Of a stretch of DNA of 64,000 nucleotides, positions 51,376 to 62,584 are shown in pieces. A model generated the notes under the pieces. It saw only the letters and a list, made by a program, of their open reading frames with translations. It made no database searches and was not told the origin of the DNA. Origin of the DNA: Xanthostigma xanthostigma (Eukaryota > Arthropoda > Insecta > Raphidioptera > Raphidiidae). Location: positions 4,836,001 through 4,900,000 of the forward strand of contig OY754472.1 of NCBI GenBank assembly GCA_963575645.1, written 5' to 3'. How positions within the stretch are numbered: the stretch's first letter is position 1; each line of letters opens with the position of its first letter. Made by a program: the position numbers and the translations under genes.

Positions 51376-52326
51376 TTTCTCTTTATTATGCTAAATCAAA
51401 TGTCAATCGACTGGATTTTTTTTAATAATTTCGATTTTGTACCTCAATCAATGCCGTGCCAACAATATTACGTGGCGTGCCATTATAAATTCGTTGTCCA
51501 TAACCCAAATTGTCGAGCGATTATAATGTTATTTACATCAAAAAATTGAGAACCACCAAATTACACGAAACAATCTTTTTAAAACGTACGGCTTCCAATT
51601 ATTATTGATTGAAACACTATATTCCACAGAAAAAAATATCTATTACAGGAAATGAATTTTACCGATATACTGTAGGATTTTTAAAAGAAGACCGGTCTAT
51701 GGAATGTAGCACTATGACCTTATTGCAGAAGAGCGCACATGTATTTTATATTAGTAAAAGGTAATGATCCTGGAACCGCTTCTATGCAATAAGGGAGTCC
51801 AGACGACCAATGGTATCACAATTGTGGTATCGCGATAATTGTACTCTTGCCATAGCCGTACGACTATACAGCGACACTTGCTATAACAGTACAAAAAAAT
51901 CATACACCAGACAGTACATAAGCGTGCGTCCACGGACTAAGTTGAGGGGTGTTGTCTGAATATCATCAAAATGGAAAGTAAAAAGGGAAAAACAGTTAGA
52001 AGTGGCGCTAGGGAGGTCATATAGCGAATGTAATTAAAATGTGCGAGTTAGAGGCTCAAAATAATGCCTTAAAATTTAAAGCTATACATTGTTTGCATGC
52101 CTTGCTATGCGCCGCCTATGAATTCCGATAATTTGGGAACACATCAGCGACTTCTTTCCCTTTCCCCACCGGTCTTCTTTCGCCGATCGCACAGTACAAT
52201 ACAATACCACAGTCCGTACAATATATATCGGTGTTTTTCGATCTTTTCGAAACACGACCTTCCTGAACACCATACCTAAACAATTATGCAGGTGGGTAGA
52301 AAAACGTCAATAAACATTATATTATA
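51376..52326. other. Non-coding
   Basis: No gene recognised. Overlapping frames near 52097-52279 on both strands look spurious. Confidence 0.35.
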
Positions 52327-52380
52327 CTAGCCGTTGCCCGCGGCTTTGCATGCGATTGTGACGAATACGGATGCATTCAC
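52327..52380 (-). mobile_element. Helitron-type 3' terminus
   Basis: Minus strand: GCCGCGGGCAACGGCTAG before T. Confidence 0.5.
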
Positions 52381-52645
52381 ATTATTTGGCATAGTTACTC
52401 CTTTCTCGACGTAGACTCTCCCTAATAAATTTCAAAATTGATGACATTTACGTGATCAACGTCCCTACAAACCTTGAAAATGACACACATGTTGATTTTT
52501 AGACTATTTACCTCTTTTCACCCTCTAAAGGGGTTGTTTTTGAAAAAGCACGAAACACGTGGTTATTTATTTGTTGACAGGAGTAATCCTGCACATTTTC
52601 GAATTGATACATCTAATATGATTTCTCCATGCAAATTTTGAACAA

Positions 52646-52876
52646 CCGATAATGTACTAAAAACTAGAAAATAAATATGATTAAACTAAAATAAAATCGT
52701 GGGGAGCATTTATAGTAACATTATTGTCGAAGAAGACAGTTGAAAGATAAATATGATTTCCAATCTCAAACAAATGAAATTTTTCTACTAATTGTCCCCC
52801 CACGATTTTATTTTAGTTTAATCAAAGTCTCCTATGGTGACTCATAGTTATTTTCTAGTTTTTAGTACATTATCGG
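52646..52876. mobile_element. Foldback element
   Basis: AACCGATAATGTACTAAAAACTAG pairs with the inverse at 52853-52876. A second block (GATTAAACTAAAATAAAATCGTGGG) also pairs, with a 20-base insert in the right arm. Confidence 0.75.
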
Positions 52877-53332
52877 TTGCACAATAAAAGCGTTTAGCTT
52901 AAAAGTTTTTTTACCTATTTTTTTCTAAATAAAAAAAAATAGATTGGGCATTATTCTAATTAGTGATTATATTTCACTCCAATTCTTTTAGTATTTTATT
53001 TCAATAAATTATTTGCATTCAAATTAAAAATTAGTTCTTAATCGCGATCAAAGTAGTGTAACTTAACAAACACAATTTCGGAAAGACAATAACGTCTTGA
53101 AATTTTACAGGAAACTTATCTTTGTAAATAAACTTGACTGTAGCTCGTTATTTCTTATAAAAAGATGACGATAACGCCTATCACTGTTTATCTATTGAAT
53201 GGTTGTGTTGTAATGACGTCACGGGTTTTGTATAAACATATACGAATCGAAACAAAATACACTGTAAAATGGCAAGAAGAAAACGGAGTTGGGATAAATT
53301 TGTTGCAACTAAGCTTGAATCTATTAGTTTAT

Positions 53333-53655
53333 AGTTCACATGTCCCTTTTTGATGAATTCCAGTCCTCCTTCACCGAAAATTATGATCATGGTGTCATTC
53401 GAATCGGAAAGACATCTAGAAACTTTTTGGAAAAATTGAAGTGAAGGGACGTAAAAATTGCTAAAGTTATAAACAAAATAGTAAAAGAAAAAGAGGGGTT
53501 TGGTTTTTTGCAAATATCTCAAAAAGTATTGCAGATATCTGAAAGCACAAAAAAGATTCTGAAAGAGCAGAAAATTTCCTACAAAAAAATCCTATCTCCC
53601 GTAACTCTACCACAAATATTTGTAATTTTAATTGAGGTGAAAATAGGGCTAATTT
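53333..53655 (+). repeat. Interspersed repeat F, copy 1
   Basis: About 320 bp shared with 60403-60720 (+) and 60775-61083 (-): TGATGAATTCCAGTCCTCCTTC, CTAGAAACTTTTT and GAAATAGGG-like words. Confidence 0.75.
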
Positions 53656-53734
53656 TTGTTTTCTATTTTTTATACAACAAATATACGATGAAATATTGAA
53701 AATTATATAAAAAACAGAAAAAAATTTTTGCCCT

Positions 53735-54062
53735 ATTTTTTTGTCTGTCTGTCTGTCTGAACGCGATAAACTCAAAAACTACCGAACGAATTTTCATACG
53801 GTTTTCACTAATAGAAAGAGCGATAAACGAGAAAGGTTTCTGTATATAATAATTTGTAAATATTTGGTTCCAAATTCTTGAACCGTGACGGTCTTTTGTG
53901 AAAAAAAAACTGTTTTAGTAGGTTTACATGGCTAACGCTGGCCAAATCTTTAGAAATACATCAAAACATTTTACTTTCATAGTTCTGCTGTGCAGGTGGG
54001 AAGGTCAATTAAATATTTCCAGAACAAGTTTGCACCCGGGTGAAACCGGGACGAGCCGCTAG
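53735..54062 (+). mobile_element. Helitron, 3' portion
   Basis: Ends GCACCCGGGTGAAACCGGGAC then GAGCCGCTAG before T (plus strand). The interior (CTGTCTGTCTGAACGCGATAA) resembles the other copies. The TC start was not located. Confidence 0.6.
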
Positions 54063-54124
54063 TATAATATAAACATGTTATATATAGCAAAGTTATCAAT
54101 TTGTTACAAGAATAGAAGAAAAAA

Positions 54125-54342
54125 TGTTATATAACATCATTTGTCTTAAACTTATGGCAAGTTACATGTTACCCGTCGTAATATGTCGGTTATAAAACTT
54201 TGTTATATAACAATGTAAGCAGTTTACGTTTGTAAGTTTAATTTCGTAGATAAATTATACAACTTGCACATAAAGTTATTTATACACAAATTCAATAACA
54301 TGCTATATGAAGTATTTATATAAAACAAATTTGTTATATAAC
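54125..54342. repeat. Three copies of the palindrome GTTATATAAC
   Basis: At 54125-54136, 54200-54213 and 54331-54342, within an AT-rich block that ends at a GC-richer border (GTGTGGACGCGCC). Confidence 0.55.
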
Positions 54343-54825
54343 GAATTTTATTATATATAGTGTGGACGCGCCTTTAGTTCCCCGGTATGTGTTGTGTTTG
54401 CAGTTTGATTCTCACTTTCTTCCAAATGCCCAATTGACGTGAAGCTTTGCAATGGAATATTCCGATATTTTGAATATTATAACAAGTTAAAAACAGAAAT
54501 ATAAAATAAATGGTGGGAGTGACGGTGTCTATGGTGGGAGAACGTGTCTTATTCCGTTTAAAACTTGAACATGTATAAAATAGGGTATAGACTGTGTGTA
54601 CGAAGCCTATTAGCGCCGCTAGTGGGTAATAGAGAATTATTCAACTAACTTTTTATGGAAATCGCGACATTGTTCTAAGGTGATAAGTCAAAAACTTTAG
54701 TTGGCCATGATGTTTAAAAAAAATGTAATAAGGAAAACTGATGTTAATTTGTTTACACTGACAGCGGAACGTCAAATCAGGGCGCCAGTGGTCTTTATCC
54801 CTATATTATTAAACGAGCTAATCTT

Positions 54826-54872
54826 GTACCTATGTACCTATGTATCTATGTACCTATGTACCTATGTCCCTA
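54826..54872 (+). repeat. Microsatellite (TACCTATG)n
   Basis: About six imperfect 8-bp units directly left of the truncated R copy 5. Confidence 0.8.
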
Positions 54873-54876
54873 AATA

Positions 54877-56286
54877 TTTTCTCGAAAACGGCCCTAACGA
54901 TTTGGATGAAATTTACTGAAAAGGGATTTTGGGGGGCAAAAAATCGTTTTAGCTAGGTCTCATCTCTTGAAAAAATCGTTTTCTTACAAATTTTATCATT
55001 ATAAAAATCAATTTTTTGACGTATGAAAATACTTAAATATTGTAAGTAGGTTTTGGAATTTTATACAATGAAACAATTGTTTTCAAAATATTATGACAGT
55101 TAATCTTTAATTACTATCCAAGTGAGACTTAATTAAAATAAATACGTATTTGAAAGAAAGTTATAAACAATTATTATTATTGGGCTTTGACATGCTCACT
55201 CCTGACATCTGGTGGCTAACATAAAAAATAAAATGTGAATGCATTTAGTCGATCTATCATCTGTGAACAGTACTCCCATTCGTACTTTTAAATTCTTAAA
55301 AAATGAAATAAATAAAAAGTTTTGAAAATAACTGCAGTTAAAAAATCAATGAAAGTTTGCTCTGCACATTTTAAAAGATGATTTTATGTTTTCAAGTAAG
55401 TACTATACAACTGTAACGTTACTATTATATTATAACCTCATAGTTATAATATACAGTTTGTTTATTATTAATATTTTTATCTACAGATACTGCTAAAAAA
55501 CAGCATTTGAAAGAAAATAAATGCTATAAGTACCTTCAGTCAATTTACCTGGGAAAAAAAACACAGCTACTGATGAGAACCGTAGGATACCTACAGAGGA
55601 ACAAGAGAAAAGAAGAACAAAAAATTTAATTTGGAAAATAAAGATTCAGTACATCAAACATCAATGAAAATTATAATAAATTGTAACTAAAACTAATTTT
55701 TTAGTGAAATAATTACTTTGATTGTCGTTATGATCATCATCATAAACTTCATTATTATCTTAGTTTTCAACAATAAGACTATCATCATTTTCTTTATTGC
55801 CTAATTCATACAATAATTGAATCCTATGGTTCTGATCAGTAGCTGTGTTTTTTTCCCAGACAAATTGATTGAAGGTATAGCATTTTCTTTCAAATCCTGT
55901 TTTTTTAGCAGTATCTGTAGATAAAAAAATTAATTATAGACAATAAATTATTATATTAAAACTATATGAGGTTATATAGTATAATAGTAACGTTACACTT
56001 GTATACTTACTTGATAACATAAAATCATCTTTTTAAGCAAACGTTCATTGATTTTTTAAGTTCAGTTATTTTCAAAGCTTTTTATTTATTTCATTTTATA
56101 AGAATTTAAAAGTACGAATGCGGAATGGAGTACTGTTCACAGATGAGAGATCGACTAAATGCAGTCACATTTTATTTATGTTAGCCACCAGATGTCAGGA
56201 GTGAGCATGTCAAAGCCCAATAGGTGAGTAATTTTAATAAATAAATTTTTAACCTAAATTTGAAGCGAAAGATGCAATATCATAGA
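54877..56286 (+). mobile_element. Repeat family R, copy 5, split and truncated
   Basis: Begins inside R at TTTTCTCGAAAACGGCC and ends at GCAATATCATAGAT, losing both termini. A ~1-kb palindromic element (55179-56221) divides it. Confidence 0.75.
55179..56221. mobile_element. Foldback element with THAP-like exon remnants in its arms
   Basis: 1,043 bp, ends ATTGGGCTTTGACATG and the exact inverse. The arms are some 280-430 bases, each with a copy of the same gene-like segment. The left arm has a frame with VCSAHF followed, after a 1-base shift, by KDDFM, reminiscent of the Cys-x2-His end of a THAP zinc finger, then a donor AA|GTAAGT. P-element-type transposases and several related elements start with a THAP domain. 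Both arms are degraded. Confidence 0.6.
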
Positions 56287-56291
56287 TCAAG

Positions 56292-56405
56292 ATGACGGCG
56301 AATCAGTTTTACAAGTACCGGATTGCGATAAGGGCCGACAATCCTCTCCACAAAGGAGTCAAACTGTTTCAGCAATATTATCTTAGTGCTCCACAAAAGG
56401 AAGCG
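56292..56405 (+). pseudogene. Possible Helitron Rep (N-domain) fragment
   Basis: ATG at 56292 opens MTANQFYKYRIAIRADN then LHKGVKLFQQYY, which resembles the start of the Helitron helicase-like N domain. The match stops after about 33 codons. The call is tentative. Confidence 0.4.
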
Positions 56406-56620
56406 AAGCTTCCCCAGAGAACCTACGGTTCTTATATGGAGAGCCGAAGGCTCGACTAGTGTTGATTACAACCGAGCGGGGCGCAGCCCCGCGAGGTAAG
56501 ACTGTAACAAAGGTGGAGACGTAGGCTCCACAAAGGGAAGCGACAGAGAACCTACGGTTCTCAAAGTTTTGGCGATATCAGCATATCAGTATTTTATTTA
56601 ACTTTCCGAGTAAAGCTCGG
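56399..56620. repeat. Cluster of seven short perfect hairpins
   Basis: GGAAGC-GAA-GCTTCC (56399), AGAACC-TAC-GGTTCT (56418), GAGCC-GAA-GGCTC (56441), GCGGGGC-GCA-GCCCCGC (56476), GTGGAG-7nt-CTCCAC (56513), GAGAACC-TAC-GGTTCTC (56546) and CCGAG-TAAAG-CTCGG (56606). GC content is far above the surroundings. Confidence 0.9.
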
Positions 56621-57139
56621 TCACCCAGGTACTTTTACTTAAATTGCCATCAGCGTAACAGCCCGGAACACAACAAGCACTTCCAGATCGCTTAGTTTTC
56701 CTATGTTTTTTTTTTGTAATTAAAAAACTTTATAAAATTAAAAACTCGGGTCGCAGTGCGAAACCCTGCCGACAATATAGTGTATTTGCTTTTATAAGCA
56801 GTGTGGCTCTATTGTATGAACTTAACTTTGTTTTTGGACAAAATAAAAAAAATTACCCTCTAATACACCCCTTAAAACAACATTTTTTTACTTAATTTCA
56901 ATACTACATACCAATTCAACATCTGTACCAAATTATATACACCCTTCAGTATGTAAATCCATATCAGTAAACTTGCGTTTTCATAAAACTTGTAAGTCCG
57001 GTCCTGTCGGGCCGATTTTATTTAAATTTTAGCAGCACATTTCAATAATTACTAAAGGGTTAAATTTCAAATTTGAAGTGATTCTGAGAATTTTTTCCGT
57101 ATTTTTGGGCCCAAAAACATTTTTCAACCCCTAAATACC

Positions 57140-57281
57140 CCCCTTAAAATGGCCCGATCGGGCCCATTTTAAATAGGCTTCTTGCGATGATGGATTCCAA
57201 CATGTGGACCAAATTTCGTTTAAATCGATTAAGTCTGTCGAGAGTTATCGTGGTCACACATATATATATATATATATATAA

Positions 57282-57342
<61 letters not shown>

Positions 57343-57447
57343 TATATAAACATTTCCAAAAATGGTGCCAAACTTCTTAGAAACTTATGAAACGTCGAGA
57401 AATTTTGGTCCGACCCCTAGGTCCCGCCATCCGACCGACGCCAATAG
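57140..57447 (+). repeat. Interspersed repeat G, copy 2
   Basis: Ends match 1520-2036 inverted. The related unit may begin near 57000 (GGGCCGATTTTATTTAAATTT is similar to the 57160 wording). Confidence 0.6.
57258..57350. repeat. (TA)n microsatellite
   Basis: About 90 bases of TA repeats with AAATA and ACATA interruptions, inside repeat G copy 2. Confidence 0.95.
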
Positions 57448-57839
57448 TGTAAGTGCCTTATGGCAAATACACTAATAACTACTTTCACTTTTAATAAACA
57501 TTGCTCACTGACATACGGAAAATTGGAGTTCGAAGTTTCCCCTAGTGCTCACCACAAACGCTCGCATCGAAAAATTTGTAACTCCGCCTCCGTGCACATA
57601 TCCCATATGCACAATTTTTTAAAATATTTAAAAACAATTATTTTCATATTAAAAGTTAAAACACATGAAATAATTCATTAAAACATTCTTATTGAATTAA
57701 AAAATAAATATTATTTTTGGGCAAGGTATTTTGATTATTTAAACGCGCCATTTTTGCGCGGGAGATCTGTGACGTCATATAACATGTCAACAATTTTGTT
57801 TAAATACAATTTTATTGAAAAAGAGGCAATAATTCTATG

Positions 57840-58270
57840 GTTAATAAACAACACATACATAAATTCACAAGATCAAACTGTGGATATAATACGTTTATAG
57901 GTTAGGTATTATCAGCTATGTGGTGGCCATTATTTTTTATCAGGCGAATAAATATTTATACTCTCGAAATAAGACAGAATAGATTTATACCTGCAGTAAA
58001 CATAATTATGGTTGGTGAATTGAATTATCGCTATTTATTCGGAGCAATTCCACGTTTATAGGCTAGGTATTATCATCTATGTGGCGGCCATTATTTTTTA
58101 TCAGGCGAATAAATATTTATACTCTCGAAATAAGACAGAATAGATTTATACCTGCAGTAAATATAATTATGGTTGGTGAATTGAATTATCGCTATTTATT
58201 CGGAGCAATAGTTATCTGAAGAACAAATTAACCGAATAAATAATTACTTACGTTCGGTGAATATGGCTAT
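57840..58270 (+). repeat. Interspersed repeat H, copy 2, with tandem duplication
   Basis: Same repeat as 30186-30430, but a ~150-bp unit occurs twice in a row (about 57893-58047 and 58048-58207), nearly identical, each ending CTATTTATTCGGAGCAAT. Confidence 0.8.
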
Positions 58271-58689
58271 TAATCAGTAAAATTATTTTGTAAGAGTCCG
58301 TATAAAATAGGTACAATGTATTATTTACTCACTTTGCCAGCAGAGCCAATTGTCTGTCACTGGGACAAGCGAATCTCGTGCCTTTGTTGCCGTTCCCGCC
58401 ACAGTCGACCATTGTTGCGTTCTTTTGTCCCGACTGTGTTATGTTACAGGACCTGTTGTGTTGGCTGCAACAGGCATCTGTGCCGACTTTCTTCTATTTA
58501 CTGACTTAAAGAAAATAATTATTATTTGGACATGTATAATAATTTTAAACATATTACATTTGACACGTTTATACAATTTTCAGTAAAAATCAATCGTTTT
58601 TTCAAGAAAAATAGTAATTTTAATACCCGTTGACGACATTTTTTATTTTAATTTATTTTTTACATAACAACAATACTGAGAAAACAGAC
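58271..58689. other. Non-coding
   Basis: A somewhat GC-rich patch (58330-58500) has overlapping open frames with many cysteines, but no domain was recognised. No splice or homology support. Confidence 0.35.
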
Positions 58690-58825
58690 AGCATTGATTC
58701 TCCGAAGATGGCATAAAGATTGCCGAAACGTCAGACAATAAAATGCAATAAAAAAATCTTCAGTATTTGCAAAGTTCATTGATCCTATGCCACCAGGTTT
58801 CATTCTTTAATCTTCTAATATTTAA
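58690..58825 (+). repeat. Repeat with ribozyme-like core, copy 2
   Basis: Inverted counterpart of 34078-34215. It contains CCGAAGA, GGC/GCC arms, GAAAC and GTC at 58701-58732 in hammerhead order. Confidence 0.6.
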
Positions 58826-58889
58826 ACAGGATCATCATCACTCTAAATTATTAGAGTTATTTTTCACAATTATAAATATAACGTTTTTG

Positions 58890-59000
58890 GTTAGAGTACG
58901 ATAACTCGATGTGCAAAATATCCACTGGAAAAACAGAAATATATAAGTGGTGGGAGTGACGGTGTCTATGGTGGGAGAACGTGTCTTAAGCTTAAAACTT
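58890..59000 (+). repeat. Short dispersed repeat
   Basis: TGGTGGGAGTGACGGTGTCTATG and GGAGAACGTGTCTTA match 54511-54580. The left part matches 39518-39556. Confidence 0.6.
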
Positions 59001-59076
59001 GAATTTATTCAAAATTTGAAAATAAATTCTTTACGTATTTTTGAGGCAATTTGTGAATAATCCGCAGTTTTTTTTT

Positions 59077-59661
59077 TGACGTGATAACGTCTTATAAATT
59101 GATGAATCACCAATCTTATAAATTGATAAAACACCGGCTGCATGCACGAAAAAGTGTAACGTTCCTAGCGTTCCTAACGTTCCGCCTGACCCTGTGCGTG
59201 CTTTTCTCGAAAACGGCCCAAACGATTTGGATGAAATTTACTGAAAAGGGATTTTGGGGGGCAAAAAATCGTTTTAGCTAGGTCTCATCTCTCGAAAAAA
59301 TCGTTTTCATACAAATTTTATCATTATAAAAATCAATTTTTTGACGTATGAAAATACTTAAATATTGTAAGTAGGTTTTGGAATTTTATATAAACAGTGA
59401 AACAATTGTTTTCAAAATATTATGACAATTAATCTTTGAGACTTAAAATAAATACGAAAGAAAGAAAGTTAAAAAAAACAATTATATTATAGGTGGTAAG
59501 TAATTTTAATAAATAAAATTAACCTAAATTTGAAGCAAAAGATGCAATATCATAGATTCGAATTATTATAATTATTATATAAATTTAGGTTATGTATTAC
59601 GGAATACGTTATCACGTAAAACTATCGTCCGTAAACCGACTTTACAGACAACCAATTTTTT
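59077..59661 (+). mobile_element. Repeat family R, copy 6
   Basis: Full-length, TGACGTGATAACGT to AACCAATTTTTT, with a three-unit GTTCC array. The best reference copy in the window. Confidence 0.85.
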
Positions 59662-59820
59662 GGATGTCAAAATTTAGCGTTTTCTATGACTTAAAAAAAG
59701 TCAAAAGGGCACATCGATTTATCGTACTGGATTCAACGTTTTTAATTTGACAAACGTTCAACATTATGCGCACCGAAATTTGAAAATTTTAAGACATAAT
59801 GAAATAATGATTTTCAATAT

Positions 59821-59852
59821 GTGAAGATGTCGCAATTTTTCGACGAAACGTC
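59821..59852 (+). other. Hammerhead-like core motif
   Basis: TGAAGA, then GTCG and CGAC arms around an 8-base loop, then GAAACGTC. Order and spacing fit stem II and the conserved core of a hammerhead ribozyme; stems I and III are not evident. Confidence 0.4.
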
Positions 59853-60402
59853 GTACAACTGCTCAATAAGGTGTTATTAAACTAGTTTGTGCCATGTCCA
59901 CTTTTTCGTGAAAAATATGAATACTTTTTAAAAATTCAACAAATTTTCAAACTCATTGTTTTCAATTACTGGCTTCCGTAAATATACATTTTTATAAAAG
60001 TAAATATTTTACTTTCATCAGTTGTTTCAAAGGTAGATATGTACCTAAAGATATTTCTTTTTAAAATTATGGCTATCTGACTCAATACATCTTTTATTCT
60101 TGAATATAGAATGAAATTTTATCTTAATAAAGTGTAAAAAGCTCACAATTCAACTGCCACAAGGTATTTTTTTTTTATTAAAAAATCCCTGGCTGTCGGT
60201 TTCTAATATAAATGCAATATACAGAATGATTTATGACATGTATGCCAAACGATACCGGATGATAGACGATATAATTTAACACTAGTGTTGTAAAATGAAA
60301 TAAACGTAATCGTACTACATATTAAATCATTGTGTGACTGTTAAAACTCGCTGGCGCTCATTTCATTTGACTGCGTCAAAATTAATAAATCACTCACTAT
60401 AT

Positions 60403-60720
60403 ACAAGTCCCTTTTTTGATGAATTCCAGTCCTCCTTCAGCGAAAATAATGATCATGGTATCAGTCGATTCAGAATAACATCTAGAAACTTTTTGAAAAA
60501 ATTGAAATGGGAGACGAAAAATTGCAAAAGTTATAAACATTTTAGTAAAAGAAAAAAGCGGGGTGGTTTTCTGCGAATATCTCAAAAACGATTGCAGGTA
60601 TCTGAAATTACAAAAAAGATTCTGAAAGAGCGCAAGAAATTTCTTACAAAAATGTCCCACCTCCCGGAACTCTCTCACCAATATCTCTAATTTTAATTTA
60701 AAGGTGGAAATAGGGTTAAA
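60403..60720 (+). repeat. Interspersed repeat F, copy 2
   Basis: See 53333. The inverted third copy starts 55 bases further on. Confidence 0.75.
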
Positions 60721-60774
60721 AAGCGTTTTTTTCTATTTTTTATGCGACACGAAAATATTGAAAATCATAAAAAA

Positions 60775-61083
60775 AATTGAAAAAAAATTTTAGCTCTATT
60801 TTCACCTCTACATTAAAATTAGAAATATTGATCGTAGAGTTCCGGGAGATGGGACTTTTTTGTAAGAAATTACCTGCTCTTTCATAATCTTTTTTGTGAT
60901 TTCAGATATCTGCAATAGTTTTTGAGATATTCGCAAAAACCCAAACCTCAGTTTTTTTACTATAATGTTTATAATTTTTGCAATTTTTTTCGTCCCCCAC
61001 TTCAATTTTTTCAAAAAGTTTCTAGATGTCATTCCGAATGGAATGACACCACGATCATAATTTTCGGTGAAGGAGGACTTGAA
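60775..61083 (-). repeat. Interspersed repeat F, copy 3 (inverted)
   Basis: Together with copy 2 it forms a large inverted pair of about 680 bp. Confidence 0.75.
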
Positions 61084-61352
61084 TAAGTTCAAAAACTAAA
61101 ACCCGACTACTGAAAAGTATGAAACAAGAAAATATTCTCATCTGAGGATACCCGTGGTCGTATGCCACCTACCCTAGCAAAATATTACATTTTAACAGTA
61201 GTAAGCGATCATAAGCTATAGGACAAAGTGCATCACGCTATACATCTATAGAATGGCCTCGTATATATGAGATGGCATACGACCACGGCTATTGTCAGAC
61301 GAGAATATTTTCTTATTTCATACTTTTCAGTAGTTTTAGTTTTTGAACTTCA
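61084..61352. mobile_element. Foldback element adjacent to repeat F
   Basis: Arms of about 80 bases: TTCAAAAACTAAAAC, TACTGAAAAGTATGAAA and GTGGTCGTATGCCA with inverses at 61275-61350. Confidence 0.75.
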
Positions 61353-62281
61353 TTTTTATTTAAATTATTTTTTTTTTAACTTATGTTTTATTTGTTTTCA
61401 ATTTGCTCCCCTCTGGGACCAAAATTGAAAAATAAATGTAGCCTATATGTTACCTGAGCCATAATAACGAATTGATTGGCACCTTATTTATCAAAATCGG
61501 ATGAATAGTTTAGGCGCTACGGTGGAACAACCGTAAATACAAACATACATAGACTGCTAAACTCATAACTCTTCCTTTTGGCTTCGCCGTAGTCGGGTAA
61601 AAAGGGACATGTGAACTAGACTAGTATGAAATTAGCTTCTGATGGTAAAACAATGTTAAAAACATTCAAAAAACACACGATATACAATCCGTAGATGGTA
61701 AAGTAAAAATGTAATAATTTGAAAAGCTACGTTATTTGTCAGAAAGCTCGTATTGTAACACAAGCAGATCTTTATCACCTGCTCTATTTCCCAACTCTCA
61801 TGTATTTACAAAAAAGTAGTAACTGATAGAAGTTCTGTAATATAATACATTTTCCGCAGTTAGACACAACTCAACGGTATCAAAATAAACTTGTTATCAA
61901 AGCTGCTTTCTCAAAATCAATTCGTGCAGCATAAAGGCTGCACCAAAAACCATCGACTTGACTCAGGTTTATTAAGGATGTTTGGGAGATACAATGCTAG
62001 ACAAATACCAAAATAATTGGCAAAATAAAAAAACAAAATGGAAAAGCGGTTTAAAAAATAAACAAATAAAAATTGAGAAAAATAAATAAAAATAAACAAT
62101 TGAAAAAAATTAAAAAAATATATATAAATAATAAATATCAAGTGAAATAATATGAGATAGATGTAAAAAAATATAAAAAATCCCAGCCAATTTGGCAACT
62201 TCAAAAATATTGATATTTGAGATAGTACCTATGTATAACAAATAAAAACTCAAATCTTTGATTAACGTCTGATTAGAATTC
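61353..62281. other. Non-coding, repeat tail
   Basis: 61500-61600 reads like a non-LTR element tail (GGCTTCGCCGTAGTCGGGTAA). The rest is A-rich low complexity. Confidence 0.4.
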
Positions 62282-62575
62282 TTCAATAAATAAAATTATC
62301 GACCAATTTTGCAGACAAATATATTAACAAAAAATATATAAATTCAATAGATTAACGTTTCGGTCCGGATTTGGAGCTTCTTCGGAACTGATCTAAAAAA
62401 TATAAAAATTAATTAATAATTAGTTTTTAATAACATTCGCTTAAAGTTTTTTAATATCGAAATATTGATAAAATAATAAAAAAACGTTAATCTATTGAAT
62501 TTGTATATTTTTTGTTAATATATTTATCTGCAAAATTGGTCGATATTTTTATTTTATTAAAGAAAATAAAATTTT
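62282..62575. mobile_element. Foldback element containing a ribozyme-like word
   Basis: TATCGACCAATTTTGCAGA and ATTCAATAGATTAACGTTT pair with inverses at 62480-62560. On the minus strand CCGAAGA...GAAACGTTA occurs at 62354-62386. Confidence 0.65.
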
Positions 62576-62584
62576 TAGATATTG

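Noticed and set aside
52082-52279. Overlapping frames on both strands near 52100-52280
   Set aside because: No domain, splice support or codon bias.
61917-62204. Phe/Ile-rich minus-strand frame that looks like membrane protein
   Set aside because: Low-complexity A/T tract; composition artefact.
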